Part shown: piece after piece, positions 1 through 12,010 of the stretch
Numbering within the stretch: the first letter of the stretch is position 1
How the letters are laid out: the number at the start of each line of letters is the position of its first letter
DNA from: Pseudofabraea citricarpa
Taxonomy: Eukaryota; Ascomycota; Leotiomycetes; Helotiales; Dermateaceae
Reading direction: 5' to 3'
Length of the DNA: 64,000 nt
Assembly (NCBI GenBank): GCA_029641185.1
Contig: JAPWGK010000012.1
Span: 992,001 to 1,056,000 of the forward strand
Notes under the pieces: model-generated
Told to the model about the DNA's origin: nothing
Database searches by the model: none
Seen by the model: the letters and a program-made list of their open reading frames with translations, nothing else
Position numbers and translations under genes: made by a program

Positions 1-78
1 TAGGAAGGAGCCTACAGAATGACCCTTCTTTTTCCACACGATACTAATTGCACTTTCTTATAGAGAAGCTACGCAGAT

Positions 79-1214
79 ATGTCGCACCAAGCTACATTGT
101 CACCGTCTCCAGTCATCTTCCGCGACCAACCCCCTGCGATATTTGAGAATCATCTTCCATTCCTGACCCACGACGGACCTCTCTCACGACGGCGAACATC
201 GCACCCGCACAACAGACAATTAGAACCAAATCCGAGAGCATCGGAAGATATGCCAAACCGATCTCAATCTCAACAAAGACCACGACTAGAGCATCGAGCC
301 TCGCAGACTATTATTGACCTCACAGATGATGTTGACGAGGAGCAACATACTGGCGTACGCCTGCGCGGGGAGAGCATTCGGCCACAGAGACCGCCACATC
401 TGGCAAGAACCAACACTATCACTGTAGGAAATGTCATCGATCTCACGGACGACATAGCCTCCCCACCGTCTCCAGAAATCCAGATCACACACTCACGTCA
501 GCTTCCTCCTCCGAATCGTTCTAGGACACCCCCGCAGCCCAATGCTAGGGAGGACAATAATCGCCTTGCTCAACATATCTCATTGCTTCAGGAGGGTGCG
601 ATGATGCAAGCATTTGGAAATTTTGCGCAGCATCTAGGTGCTAATCGACTTGGGGCTCTTGTATTCACACCACCGAATCATGTTGATCATCACAGACACT
701 TTGCGAGAGACCATGACCTCAATATCCAAGCAATGCCGGGCCCGATGGACTATCATCACCCCGCACTGGCAAGAAACCAGAAACCCGATCATAAGCCACC
801 CCAAGCGGCACGAGATGGCTTTACAAGATCACCTACTGAGACGGATATAATTATCTGCCCGAGCTGTTTAGAGGAACTGGTTCACAAGAAAGTTGAGGAT
901 GGAACTGTTCCCGTAAAGAAGACATCCCGAGCCCCAAGCAAAAAAGACCGTGAAGAGCATCCTTTCTGGGTGGTGAAGGAATGTGGTCATGTGAGCCCCA
1001 TAAACCCCAAGTTTTATTTATTATACTGACTGTATTGGAGGTATACTGCAATACCTGCTTCCAATTTCGAAGTAGCTGTGGTAAATCACCAGTCGCCACC
1101 TCGTTTCCATCAGTTAGCAAGTTGGGAAGTTCGAAAAAGACACTTCTATGTGCTGTCGAAGATTGCGAATCCGAGGTGAGGAACAAAGACAGATGGGTCG
1201 GTGTCTTTCTCTGA
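79..1214 (+). CDS. RING-type zinc finger protein with two SUMO-interacting-like motifs (STUbL candidate)
   Basis: Two exons, join(79..990,1041..1214), 361 aa; the 50-nt intron begins gtgagc and ends after ctgactgtattggag. The ORF alone would run on to a stop at 1029, but the splice restores a RING-like zinc pattern: C260-x2-C263, then C302-G-H304-V-Y-C307-x2-C310 and C341-x4-C346. The N-terminal two thirds is Pro/Arg/His-rich and probably disordered. It carries two near-identical acidic hydrophobic motifs, IIDLTDD (about 78-84) and VIDLTDD (about 119-125), which fit the SUMO-interacting consensus. By family logic, tandem SIMs plus a C-terminal RING describe SUMO-targeted ubiquitin ligases (Slx8/Rfp/RNF4), which ubiquitylate sumoylated nuclear proteins. 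The long spacing between Cys pairs (about 38 residues between the first pair and Cys-Gly-His) is atypical for a canonical RING, so ligase activity is inferred. Its upstream sequence is cut by the window edge. Confidence 0.8.
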
Positions 1215-1915
1215 TAGGGACATTTATTTTCTACAAAACTGGTGGTCTCAATCCGGCAGGATTGTTTAGTTTTCAGCATAGCGATCGGTTTTTACAACAT
1301 GGGCACTTTTGCATGACGGTGGCGCACAATGGGGGGCGGTATACATAGAGACCTTGGCTTGGGCAATTTCTCTGACCTATTTGTTCTTATAATGTAGGGT
1401 GTTAAATGGGAGGTGGGCGGACGGGGATATCACGATACCCACAACTTTCTTGCTATTATGCAAGCTTGATAGTCAAACAGCGAGTCTCTTTTGCTTGCTT
1501 TGCATTCGAAAAGGTACAGCATGAAGCACAATAGAAAAGAAACTTGAAAATCATGTCTACGCATGTGATCTCGAAACATTGACGCTTTCTTCCCGTCTTC
1601 AATTCCGGATGCAGGTATAGCAACACTCACTCCACCCGCCGTTGCACCAAGTCTATCGGGATTATAGGAGACATATGTAATCAATACGTCACAACAAGAA
1701 CACAGCCTTCGTTGCAAATAAGTGTTTGGGAATCATTTGTAAATTCAGTATCTTAAATCCAACAATTGTGGTGGGCTTGCTAAAGCTTTTTGTCATAAAA
1801 CGACAATATATATATGTCCAAAGAAAGGTAACACAGAACGCCGTAGCAATGCACAGCTAACACAGGATATCCTACTCGTTCGTACACCTAGTTTTGTTTT
1901 GTTTTGCCTCGACTC
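1215..1915. other. Convergent intergenic region, no gene seen
   Basis: Seven hundred bases between the 3' ends of the RING gene and the choline oxidase gene. It contains only short unconvincing ORFs and an AT-rich stretch around 1740-1830 that may hold 3' UTR and polyadenylation signals. Nothing else was recognised. Confidence 0.6.
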
Positions 1916-3629
1916 TTACAATCTTGGTTGTACATCACCTCTCCATCCTGCCTCGGCAGCAATTATCTCAGCTGCTCTCTCACCAATAGCCAGGACGGTC
2001 AACATGGGGTTAACGGTTGGCATGGTAGGGAAAACACCGGCGTCGGCGATTCTTAGGCCCTTCAGACCGCGGACCTTCAACTCTGGGTCTACTACGGCCA
2101 TCTCGTCCGTTGCGGCACCCATCTTGGTGGTTCCTGCTGGATGGTACACGGTGTGAGCTACACGACGGCCATACTCACTCAGGTCCTCGTCACTCTGAAC
2201 CTTAGGGCCAGGGGCGACCTCCTTCTTGATCCAGTCCTTAAATGGTGCTTGCTTAGCAACCTCACGTGCAGCTTTGAGCCCTGCAACAATAGTTGCAGCA
2301 TCGTAACCCTCAGGATCGGTGAAGTAACGGAAGTCGAGAGCTGGCTTGACAGTTGGGTCAGAGGACGTGAGATAGATGCGTCCTCGGGAGCGAGGTCGAG
2401 GAATGTTGGGGGTCATGCAGAAGGCATTCAATGGTGCCTCGTAGCCGAGACGCACCGTGTTGAGGCAGAAAGGAATCTGGTAGCAGTGCATCATGATATC
2501 TGCAATAGTTCCATCTGGCAGGCTCTTTGGGTTTAGCGCTGGGTCTTTGTTCGAGGTTGCCGCATTCTTGATTTCGCGTCTCAGGAAGATTCCGGCATCG
2601 CTGTCCATAGTGGTCTGCGGTGGCACAGGAGCATTCAACTCCCACATTATAATGGATTCTGGGTGATCAATGAGATTCTCACCTACACCTGGAAGATCGT
2701 GAATCACAGGAATAGAGAGGTCGCTCAATTGTTGCTTTGGGCCGATACCCGACAAGAGCATGAGACGGCAAGTGTCTACTGCGCCGGCGCATAGGATGGT
2801 CTCGGTCTTGGGTGTAATCGTGAGCTTATCACCTGATTGCAGCGAAACATCTACGCTCGTTACTACCTTTGACGAGGACACATTGATCTTGCTGACCCAG
2901 GCGTGTGTGAGGATGGTCAAGTTGGGGCGCTTCTCTTCTCCACGGAGGATTGGGTGGATGTAAGCAACAGAGGCAGAGCTCCTTCGTCCATCGTCTGGGT
3001 TGTAAGAGATGGAGAAGAAGCCCACTCCCTGCTGCAAACTTCCCTTCTCCCTGATCTCGTGGTTGAAATCTGGGATGATAGGAATATCCAGGGCGGTCGA
3101 GCAGGACTGGACCCAATCCTTGCAGACTTGGTTGCGATGGCGCGCATGGACGGGTTGCACGGTGTTGCGTAGGTTGTCAATTAGGCGCATCATGGTCTTG
3201 AAATTCCAGCCTTTACATCCGAGACTTTCCCATATTTGCAAGTCATACTCGAATGGTCGGAAAGAGATCAGTGTATTATGAGATGAGCAACCTCCGAGAA
3301 CTTTGGCTCTAGAATGGCGAATATGTGAGTTACCTTGATGCCTCGGTCAGTATTTTAAGAAGTGGTATAGAGCCTGGCCACTCACCCATTGGCTGCTCGA
3401 CGGTTCCGTAATCGTAATCTAGCTCACCACCCAGCAGAGTAAGCCATTCCTTGAGTTTGAGAACTCGGTCATCGTTGAAGTCGCTGGGGCCGGCCTCGAT
3501 CATGAGGATCTTCTTGTTTGGCAGATATTCGGCCAGCCTGGATGCAATAACGCATCCAGCTGTGCCACCTCCGACAATGACATAGTCATAGTCGTTGACG
3601 GCCGAGGAGGAGAGGACGGGAGTAGTCAT
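1916..3629 (-). CDS. chaA: Choline oxidase (GMC oxidoreductase)
   Basis: Two exons, complement(join(1916..3333,3386..3629)), 553 aa; the 52-nt intron splits a Gly codon. It is an FAD-dependent GMC oxidoreductase expected to oxidise choline through betaine aldehyde to glycine betaine, releasing H2O2. Visible evidence: an N-terminal dinucleotide-binding loop GGGTAG (20-25), the GMC signature GGCSSHN whose His (H100) corresponds to the flavin-linked His of bacterial choline oxidase, and a C-terminal catalytic pair H479 (YHPAGTTKMG) and N523 (PTVNPM). The 44-residue spacing of that pair equals the H466/N510 spacing I recall for the Arthrobacter enzyme. No signal peptide is evident, so it is probably cytosolic or peroxisomal; the C-terminus QPRL is not a classical SKL. 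It is divergently paired with a betaine aldehyde dehydrogenase gene, as with chaA/badA of Aspergillus, which supports the substrate assignment over a generic alcohol oxidase. Confidence 0.9.
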
Positions 3630-3736
3630 GGTGAAGATGAAAAGTGGTAGTAGTAGAGAAAAAAGTCAATTTTCTGGCTGGTTACCTTTCCTTCTCTGTG
3701 GCAGCCAGCGGAGAGGAGATGGAGCTTGTTAAATAT

Positions 3737-3760
3737 GGAGCTGGAGCTGGAGCTGGAGCT
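3737..3760. repeat. (GGAGCT)4 tandem repeat
   Basis: Four perfect copies of the hexamer about 110 bases upstream of the choline oxidase start codon, within its probable 5' leader. Confidence 0.9.
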
Positions 3761-4290
3761 GAACCTTTGGGGGGTGCTTCTGATAAGGATATCAGTGGGG
3801 TGATCTCAATGGGAAAATGAAGAGAGAAGATGGAACGAGAAATAGATAGAGGTTAGATAAAAGCTACTTGGGCGTAAGTAAGGATGCGGGACCGGGGGTG
3901 GGTAGCTGGCTGGCTGGCTGCTGGTAGCGTGCGGTAGTCCGGTATGCAACTGGATGGTAGCAGGAACAGACCGAGTAGAGAGATACAAGAGAGCACTGTA
4001 CAGTAGCCATGCTGTGGAGGATGTGTGTGATGGGCAAATGGGCAGATGGGCAGATGGGGGAAGCGGTGAAAACCACAAACCAGCTCTTGGTTGAATTAGG
4101 CAAATGGATGGAGAAGCCTGTCAGCCGTGAAACCTTCTCGAACTCTTGCTGCTGTTGCTAACTTGCTAGAGGCTGTTATAGCGTTGCATGACCTAATCCT
4201 TGGGGGCCCTTGGGAGGACCCTTTACCTTTCATCCCCCCTACACTTCTCTCCTTCCTCTCTGCTTCTGGCTAGCACCATTCACCCCCCCC

Positions 4291-4342
4291 TTCACCACCA
4301 TCACCACCATCACCAACACAACCACAACCACAACCACCACCA
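4291..4342. repeat. CCATCA/CCACAA purine-pyrimidine biased repeat
   Basis: An imperfect array of CACCAT, then CAACCAC units, with a completely pyrimidine/A-biased top strand. It is most likely slippage-generated simple sequence in the shared promoter. Confidence 0.8.
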
Positions 4343-4879
4343 ATCATGGACCTCTGTTTGCATAAGACCTTGCCAGCCCCAGCCTTGTACGACGGACGCC
4401 ACGATGAGATGCCCCTCCATGATCCATCGTACACTACCGGTACAGTACACTACGGAACGTGCGATAACGAGGGGCAGAGAGAAAACAGGGGACCCAAGCT
4501 CCCTTTCTCTTTTTTTTCTCTTTCCTCGACACACTGTAATCGCCTTCTCCCGAATTGCTCCCGGCCGAGACAAGCCATTGACATAACTTTAGACTTTTCT
4601 CAATCTTCTTCCCTGTTCAAGAGAGTCGCTATCTCCATACTCTACGTAATCGACTGAATCGTGGATACCGAGGCCGACAAAGCTGCATGCCTGTACGAGG
4701 CCAATCTTCCGTTTCCGAGACTCTACCCCACCACGTCCTGATCAACAGCTCTTAGATTTGCTTCAGTCGTCCAAACCCGAAGATCAGTTACGAGAAGCTC
4801 TGGAGAAGAGGCCATTCATTCATTACACATACACATCCACATACACATCCACATCCACATCTACACATACAACACAATC

Positions 4880-6373
4880 ATGTCGTACCCGACCCGCAAA
4901 CTCTATTATGATGGCAAGGTCCAAGAAGCGTCCTCTGGAAAGACCTTCAAGAGCATTGATCCTGCAACCTCTAAACCACTCGCAGATGTGCAGCAAGCTT
5001 CAGAATCAGATATTGATGCAGCTATTGCCTCAGCACAGAAGGCTTTCCAATCATGGTCCCAAACACCACCAATGGCCCGCTCAAGGATCCTGCTTAAAGC
5101 TGTAGAACTACTCCGAGCCCGTAACGACGAGATTGCGAAGGTCGAGACCGATGATACTGGGAAACCCTTCTCGGAAACCAGCACTGTTGATGTCGTTACT
5201 GGTGCCGATGTGCTTGAATATTTTGCGAATCTTGTCGCAAGCGGCGGTCTAAACGGGGAGACCACTCAATTAAGACCAGATGCTTGGATATATACAAAGA
5301 AGGAAGCTCTAGGGGTCTGCGCTGGAATTGGCGCGTGGAACTATCCCATCCAAATCGCACTATGGAAATCAGCACCGTGCTTAGCAGCAGGAAACTGTAT
5401 GATATACAAGCCTTCCGAGGTAACTCCTCTGCATGGTCAGATCCTCGCAGAAGTTTACAGGGAGGCCGGAGTACCACCAGGAGTTTTCAACATTGTGAAC
5501 GGTGATGGAGCTGTTGGAGGATATCTCACAACCCATCCTGGAATCGCCAAAGTAAGCTTCACTGGCCAGGTTTCAACAGGTCAAAAGGTTGCAGCGGCAG
5601 CAGCAGGCGGAATGAAGTATGTGACAATGGAATTGGGCGGTAAGAGCCCTCTTGTCATTTTGCCAGATACGGAAATCGAGAACGCAGTTGATGGCGCCAT
5701 GATGGCGAATTTCTTCTCCACGGGGCAAGTCTGCACAAACGGTACAAGAGTATTTGTGCATTCGAGTATGAAGGCTGCCTTTGAGAAACGACTGGTGGAG
5801 AAGATGGAGCACATCCGCGCTCTAGAGCCATTGGATCCTAACAGCAATTTCGGTCCTCTTGTTTCGGAACTTCACTACAAAAAAGTGCTCAGCTACATCA
5901 CCCATGGAATCGAATCCGATAAGGCGAAGCTGCTTTATGGTGGTGCCTCGAAACCATCCAACATTCCTTCGGGTTATGAGAATGGCTTCTGGGTCCAACC
6001 GACTGTCTTTACTGATTGCACAGATAACATGAAGATCACTACCGAGGAGATTTTCGGGCCTGTTCTCTGCATTTTAACTTACGAGACTGTGGACGAAGTC
6101 GTTACTCGAGCAAACAATACCAAGCTCGGTCTGGCCGCTGGTGTTTTCGGCAAGGATATGAACAAATGCCACGAGGTCATTGGCAAATTAGAAGCGGGCA
6201 TTACCTGGATCAACACATGGGGAGAATCTCCAGCAGAGATGAGCGTTGGTGGATGGAAGATGAGTGGTGTAGGAGTCGAGAATGGCAGAAGAGGACTGAA
6301 TGCTTGGGTCAGAGAGAGGAGTACCCTTGTCGAGGGCAGCGGGTTGGTCGGCACTGTTTTCTCCAAATTATGA
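4880..6373 (+). CDS. badA: Betaine aldehyde dehydrogenase (ALDH superfamily)
   Basis: Single exon, 497 aa, the usual ALDH length. It would oxidise betaine aldehyde to glycine betaine with NAD(P)+, completing the pathway begun by the divergent choline oxidase. Key features are present: the cofactor-binding segment around GIGAWNYPIQ, the TGQVSTG loop (the family G-S-T-G region, about 228-234), the general base E251 in MELGGKSP, and the catalytic thiol C285 in GQVCTNGTRV. The Asn-Tyr-Pro after GAW and the C285 context resemble BADH/glycine-betaine ALDHs. The start is the first in-frame ATG after a repeat-rich leader and gives the expected N-terminus (YPTRKLYYDGK). No intron is needed. The absence of an N-terminal presequence suggests a cytosolic enzyme. 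Substrate choice rests on the gene pairing more than on sequence alone. Confidence 0.93.
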   Translation: MSYPTRKLYYDGKVQEASSGKTFKSIDPATSKPLADVQQASESDIDAAIASAQKAFQSWSQTPPMARSRILLKAVELLRARNDEIAKVETDDTGKPFSETSTVDVVTGADVLEYFANLVASGGLNGETTQLRPDAWIYTKKEALGVCAGIGAWNYPIQIALWKSAPCLAAGNCMIYKPSEVTPLHGQILAEVYREAGVPPGVFNIVNGDGAVGGYLTTHPGIAKVSFTGQVSTGQKVAAAAAGGMKYVTMELGGKSPLVILPDTEIENAVDGAMMANFFSTGQVCTNGTRVFVHSSMKAAFEKRLVEKMEHIRALEPLDPNSNFGPLVSELHYKKVLSYITHGIESDKAKLLYGGASKPSNIPSGYENGFWVQPTVFTDCTDNMKITTEEIFGPVLCILTYETVDEVVTRANNTKLGLAAGVFGKDMNKCHEVIGKLEAGITWINTWGESPAEMSVGGWKMSGVGVENGRRGLNAWVRERSTLVEGSGLVGTVFSKL

Positions 6374-8047
6374 GCGTCGCGATTTTTCCCTTGGGTGAAA
6401 ATTGAGGAGTTTTGGGAGCGCTTAGAGAGGAATTCATGTAACGATATATACCTGACAGCGAGAAAAGTATGAAATTTGAATTAGATGTACGGGTGGATAT
6501 ATGTTTGGTTTCTTTTATGATCAGACTTTGCCATATCTAAAGCCGAGTAGTTGTGTGTGGAATTGTAAGGCTTCTGTTGGCTTGATTTACACATGCGTCA
6601 AACTAACTGAGTTCGATAAGTGTTCTCCAAGCGGGACACATGTCGGATACTTGTTTTCCTAGCCAAAATATAAGACTAACTCCATTCGGCTTGTCGAAAT
6701 TCTGCATAGTTCATCAGGTCAAACATTTTATTCTTTCTCTGTTTCTCGTGTCAATGTATACCAATCACCGCTCTGGTTGTTGAGAGGCAGAGGGTTAGAG
6801 ATCTTGTTACGACTTAGCTTAGCATCATCAACCAGATCTCATTTTCGTCCGCTTTCCTTTTTCCTTTTCCTTGTTCCATATCCGCAGTTCCATAGAGCAG
6901 GTAGGTAGGTAGGTACCCTCCATACACTATACCCGACAGCTTCGGTCAGAACTTCGTGGTGGGGATGCATCTCAAGCACCTACGGACCTCTTCATGCGTC
7001 TGGTGACTCGGCCTAGTCATTGGTTGCGCCTCATGCCATCTGCCCATATAAAGGACGTCGTTTCCCGCTAGATGTAAGATCTATCTTATACTTTAGTTTT
7101 GGTCTAGACATCGGATGGTGATCAGATACCTAGGTATCCTATCCTGGTGGAAGAGACTACTTGTGAGAGCAAGTCAAAGTACATACATAGGTAGCTGTCA
7201 GCCATTCTATATCTCGCTAGATCGGTATAGATGCAATGAGTCGGAGGTGAGCCATGATGTACACACGGCTTTTGTTGGCTTCGAGTGCGGATTGAGTCAA
7301 CAACAAGCAGGCACTTCACGACAAGTCCTAATACTATCCCATGAAAGTGGATGAAATAACCAGTAAGTATCTTGGCAAGGCTATAATGGTTAGCTCTATG
7401 CCATCTATAAATCCTGCAGGACTAACTAATAAGACTTTGCAACTATCATTAATTCCGGTTGCGAGGAGGAGAGAGGGGGGAAAAGTGAGGGTGGTAGAAC
7501 GAAGGAGCATCTCTTCAGAGTATACACTCTCTTTCCCTTCGTTGAGCAGGGGATTCGGATTAGCTTCTTCCTCTTCCTACTTAGAAACTCGCTCTCCCCA
7601 CACACTGCCCTCAACTGAACAGCCCCGAACGGTCCTCCGTACGCTCTATAGGCTTCCTAACTATACCTATTAGATTAAACAGGATCAAGGTAAGGTGATG
7701 TATACCGGAGGTAAGCTCCAGATGGTGTTTTAAGAATTAGGCGTATCACGATCGTAGCACACTTCTCCTCGATTACACACTTCACTGGACTGGATTAAAA
7801 ACTCTTTATCATTATTGAAGGCTATCTACAATGCTCAGGTACCCATCCACCCATGCCACCCATTCCCCTCGCAGCGAGAAGAAGAAAACGCCACCCCTTT
7901 TTCAAGAAATCCCAGATGCTAAAAACACAAACCCCAGTGCCAGTCTTTCCAAGAATGCAGTATACAGAAAGGGGACCCACACAATTACCACCTCTTTCTT
8001 TGCCCGCCCGCTCATTCCTCTTCCTTTGCTCATTCTTATCCACACCC
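6374..8047. other. Convergent intergenic region, no gene seen
   Basis: This 1.67 kb lies between the stop codons of the aldehyde dehydrogenase and CHS7 genes. It is moderately AT-rich, with a short (GTAG)n run at about 6901-6915. Short ORFs at 7115-7354 and 7341-7673 lack splice-consistent extensions, family similarity or composition typical of the neighbours. No tRNA-like cloverleaf was noticed. Confidence 0.6.
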
Positions 8048-9153
8048 TTAATAGTTGAAGCCGCCATAATTCGAGTTCCTTGCTCGTGGCTCATGAGAAT
8101 TATACATGGTGCTAGAATACTCGGTATCTTGATAGACGGTATTTCTACGATCGTCTTCGGGTAGCAGTTCTTTGACTTCCCAGTTGTTCTGCTTGGTGCC
8201 GACTGAGAATTCGAGATCTTCTCGCGTGATAGAATCCCAATACTGTTTTTGACATTAGAAACCGGACATTCTAAGAAGGGGAGCGATACATACCTTGTAC
8301 ACCATCATGACGGCGAGGAGATTACAGATGGTTGCAAAGAATAATCCATCAAGGTAATGGCTCACAGCATTACAGATCGTGTTGCTGAAAACATAAAGGA
8401 TAACCTGGCCCATAATAAAGAAGAATACTCCAAAGGTAATGTCACCGAGAGGCCATCTATCCTGGAGCGTATTGGTCACCAGAATGACCTGCATAACAAC
8501 GTATACAGCTAATGCGATCGCTGATACAAGATATAATACGACGAAAAGCCCCACAGTATTGGTCGGTCCTAATCCTGCCCACTGCTTAAATGTTGCCAAC
8601 GATACCATGAAGGTAATAATGAACATAGCCAAACTGACTGATCGCAAGAGCCAGACGGATAGAGGTGTACCATCTTCGTAGAGTTGAAAGCCGACAAATC
8701 CGTTAATGAGCAGGCACACACATAGTGCGGAGGTAAGTCCACTCTGAACCGCAACAAAATATGGATACACCCCATTTCCAGCAGGAATAACACCGGAGTC
8801 AAGGCATAGCGAGATGAAGGAGAGGAGCATATAAATATAAAAGAAGAAGGTAATTTCTTTCCTCCCTGCGATGATGGTCAGTATAGATTCCTCGCTGGAC
8901 TCCAAGGAAGACACGTACCGACTGCGGTGAACTTGCTGCGAACATGCAAGATCATTATCACGGTCATGATCAGGGCAGCAATGTGCGCAAACGAAGAAGC
9001 CCCTTGGAAGATGATGGTGTTGGCCAGCTCGATATTTCGCGCATAACAATCTGCTTGTATCCCCTGCCCCAAGAGACTAGATATCCTCCCGATGATGGCG
9101 CATAGCGGTACTGGAGCCTGCGTACATATCGACTCGAAATCTCCAAATCCCAT
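8048..9153 (-). CDS. chs7: Chitin synthase export chaperone CHS7
   Basis: Three exons, complement(join(8048..8242,8294..8865,8919..9153)), 333 aa, close to the yeast Chs7 length. CHS7 is an ER polytopic membrane protein needed for folding and ER exit of class IV-type chitin synthase (Chs3), and so for chitin deposition in the cell wall. The N-terminus [10 protein letters not shown], the [15 protein letters not shown] segment rebuilt across intron 1, six to seven hydrophobic helices, and the carboxy end [18 protein letters not shown] are characteristic of the family. Introns are 53 and 51 nt with standard GT-AG ends. The third exon encodes a cytosolic acidic tail that simple ORF calling misses. 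It is transcribed away from the 9 kb gene-poor region, so its promoter lies at the edge of that region. Confidence 0.95.
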
Positions 9154-11094
9154 GGTCGTGGTACTGTCCCAAATCCTACTTCAAGTATCCCTGCTCCTAA
9201 ATGATGTTTTGGTGGATTGCGGGGAGGCAAATCGAAACGCGCTCTTAGAGGGATGTTGGTAATCGGGTGCTAAAGGGATGTATTGCCAGTTGAACGAGCG
9301 TAGGTGATGAGTAGATGTTAATAGCGACCGTAAGTTCCCATAACAATTTGGTTCGCAGGAGGGGACTGAACCTGATTTTGGAGATGTCGTTGCTCAGGGA
9401 AGGGATCTCGTACAGCTCCTTGGCATTACTCCGTTGGCCGCGAGACCAAGGACTAAAAGCTTAAAATAGCCGCCCTCACGTGCATATCATTATTAGGCGA
9501 GCACCCCCTTTCTTTTCTCGCTAAAGATAGGAGATCTATCTCCATCAGGTGTAGCACGTGCTTCTTGTATTATATCTTCAAATTTCCCAGTATTGTGATA
9601 TTTCGTACCAGAATAATTATGTACTATTTCCTGGACTTATGATTTATGCACAAAGGCACGATCAATCAATCTCGGCTATTTGCAGTGTCCTCATGACAAG
9701 CACACTCTGATGGCATAGATAGGAATTTATTTCTACCCAAAAGACGCAATCTTCCTCCCTCCTCATCATCATACCCGCAGTAAGACAGTCTTAGCTGAAT
9801 ATTTGTGGTCAAAGACAGTGAGTACCCGTCATTGCCGGCTGCGTAGACATATTAGTCACGGAGGTAGGTCTGCCTTCAAATGATAGAAGCTAATACACGT
9901 TGGTGTGGTTGAGCTTCGCAGCACAACTGTGTATGATCATATAAATCATTTTTACCACTGTGTGCAGGAGTACCACTGGTATGAAGGATGACTATCGTGT
10001 CGTACAATACGTTGAATTGGAGTTTGTACTATCCTTTCAATGTAGCCATGCTGACATTACCAGCTCATTGGCCTACTCAATTCGTAGTAGGACGGTTGTA
10101 ACGATTTGGTGGTCAACCACCGAATCATCAATCGCCGGAGGAAATCTCCCAACACTTGTTGCAATCGGTCAAACGGGCAGTTTGGTGATGGCTACAGCGG
10201 AAACAGAAAAAGATAATCGGAGCTGAGTGGCGGGGTAAAAAATGCATCTTGCCCCGAGCCTAATGCTGTGTCATGTCATGGGGAAACATGCTAGAGTAGT
10301 CAGACTGTTCTGGAGCGGTTTTCTGCTCGGCAACTCGCAAGAGTATCACCAGGCAACTGAGGCGGATGGATGCATTGACTTGATGCGGAAGACTAAAAGC
10401 CTAGAGAAAAGACCTACTGTATGTAGAGATCCCTACCGCAGGGTGCTTTCCGCCCGAGATGTACCGTGGAGAGGCTTAGTTGAAATGGTAAAATGAAAGG
10501 GCAACTGCCTGGTTCCGTTTCCATGTTGTGTCTGCTGTGAAGGATCGGTTGTTGAGAAGATGTTTCAGCGAGTGGTGGTGGTGTTGGCAAGCCTAACGGA
10601 GCGGCCAAATCGCGGCTGGTCTTTTCAAGCTGAGGCAAAAAGTAAAGGTGACACATCAAATATGACTCCAGATTTTGATTTTGCGCTATACGGTACAGCC
10701 AGCGCTGGACAATTATTAATGTTCGCTCAGTCACGAAGGCGACAAGCATGCGTGCCTGCCTACCTGCATGCTGCGACGTTGAACACGCCTAAACAATTCG
10801 TTGACCGTTTGGCTTTGTGCGCCGCATGTATACTTCCAACTGCCACTGCCACTGCCAACAAGTACCGTACAGAACAGCAGAGTCCAGTTCCAGGCCTGCG
10901 GTCGGCAAATTACGTGTCAAACACTGTACAGCCACTTACTTGACGCTCTTTTCGTGCTTTCGAGTGGGCCGGAAGCTAAAGGCAAATGGCCTCGGGCGGG
11001 TTGTATGAGGTTGAGTTGAGTTTGATCGGACCGCCGTGAAGCTCATTCATTCTCTGAATGCATGAAGTCTGAGGACCGAGAAGCAGCGCTGCTC

Positions 11095-11117
11095 GCCAGC
11101 CAGCCAGCCAGCCAGCC
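11095..11117. repeat. (GCCA)n tetranucleotide array
   Basis: About six copies of CCAG/GCCA. The same tetramer family recurs at 16542-16572, 17087-17115 and 49506-49525. Confidence 0.9.
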
Positions 11118-11916
11118 TGACCCAAACCGCAGCAGCAGCACCACCACCAGCAGCAGCATCCAGTTCCGTCGTACACGCTGCGTGCGCTTCCCAAGATTAT
11201 TGCCGGGCTTTGGAGGCGCGGAGTGTTTTGAATCATTCACCCCAACGGGGCAACGTGCGCGAGCCTCTTCTGTCCCATGCACGCAAGTATTGTACTGCAC
11301 CGTACAACACCAACGCGCAGGCTTTGCTTCTGCTTCTGCTTCCGGGCAAGGAACGATCCAGGGGTGGGCGATTCCTGGCGATTACATTGATGATCGAACT
11401 GCCTTTGGGAAAGTATTATTGTGACGTTCTCTGTAATGTACAGTAAGGGGCACCTGCACCCCACGGAGGTTGCAAGTGCTGTGCTCTCGCTTGTGCCCCT
11501 CCAATAGGACCAGCATGTGTGTTGTTTCCGCCGTGCATTCTTATTTATTAGTATTTTAGTATTCGGTTGCTGGAGGGGCTGATTTGTGGGTTGGGTGCTT
11601 CCCGTGTTTGGGTGGTCCTGCTGAAGCAATATTGAAGCTTATCATTATCAGCGCCGTCTTACATATCAAATCTCAAGGTTGCGATTCCACGCTATCTTCT
11701 TTAGTGGCGTTGCCCGACGCTCCCTTCATCCTGCGTTGCGTTGCGTTGCATGCTTTGATCGCAACATACCTGGCTGGCACAAACCGATATACAAGAAACG
11801 GCAACAATCACGACCATCCAGCATTAGGCCGGCGGCGGATCATCAGTCTAGCTTCCTCGAGTGGCTCACGCCCCCAACTTGTGTGACCCGGAATAGAATA
11901 GAACGCAGGACCGTCG

Positions 11917-11939
11917 GTCAGTCAGTCAGTCAGTCAGTC
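11917..11939. repeat. (GTCA)n tetranucleotide array
   Basis: Nearly six perfect GTCA copies inside the long gene-poor region. Confidence 0.9.
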
Positions 11940-11983
11940 GTCACGTACAGTCTGTGAGCAGTGGACACTGAGCAGAGGATAGT

Positions 11984-12010
11984 GGGCACTGGGCACTGGG
12001 CACTGGGCAC
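11984..12010. repeat. (GGGCACT)n heptamer array
   Basis: About four copies of a 7-bp unit, directly preceded by related CACTGAGCAG sequence, suggesting local duplication. Confidence 0.9.

Larger units (their letters stand above)
3630..4879. promoter_or_regulatory. Shared divergent promoter of choline oxidase and betaine aldehyde dehydrogenase genes
   Basis: The 1.25 kb between the two start codons must hold both promoters. It contains a GGAGCT tandem repeat, GGCT repeats near 3906-3922, a palindrome ACTGTACAGT at 3995-4004, a TACAGTAC at 4441-4448, a CAC/CAA-rich tract at 4291-4342, and an ACAC/CATCC-rich 5' leader directly before the dehydrogenase ATG (4824-4879). ORFs here are low-complexity and were not accepted. 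Co-regulation is an inference from the head-to-head arrangement. Confidence 0.6.

Noticed and set aside
11062..11886. Several 90-140 codon ORFs on both strands
   Set aside because: Overlapping in multiple frames, low complexity, and no family resemblance.
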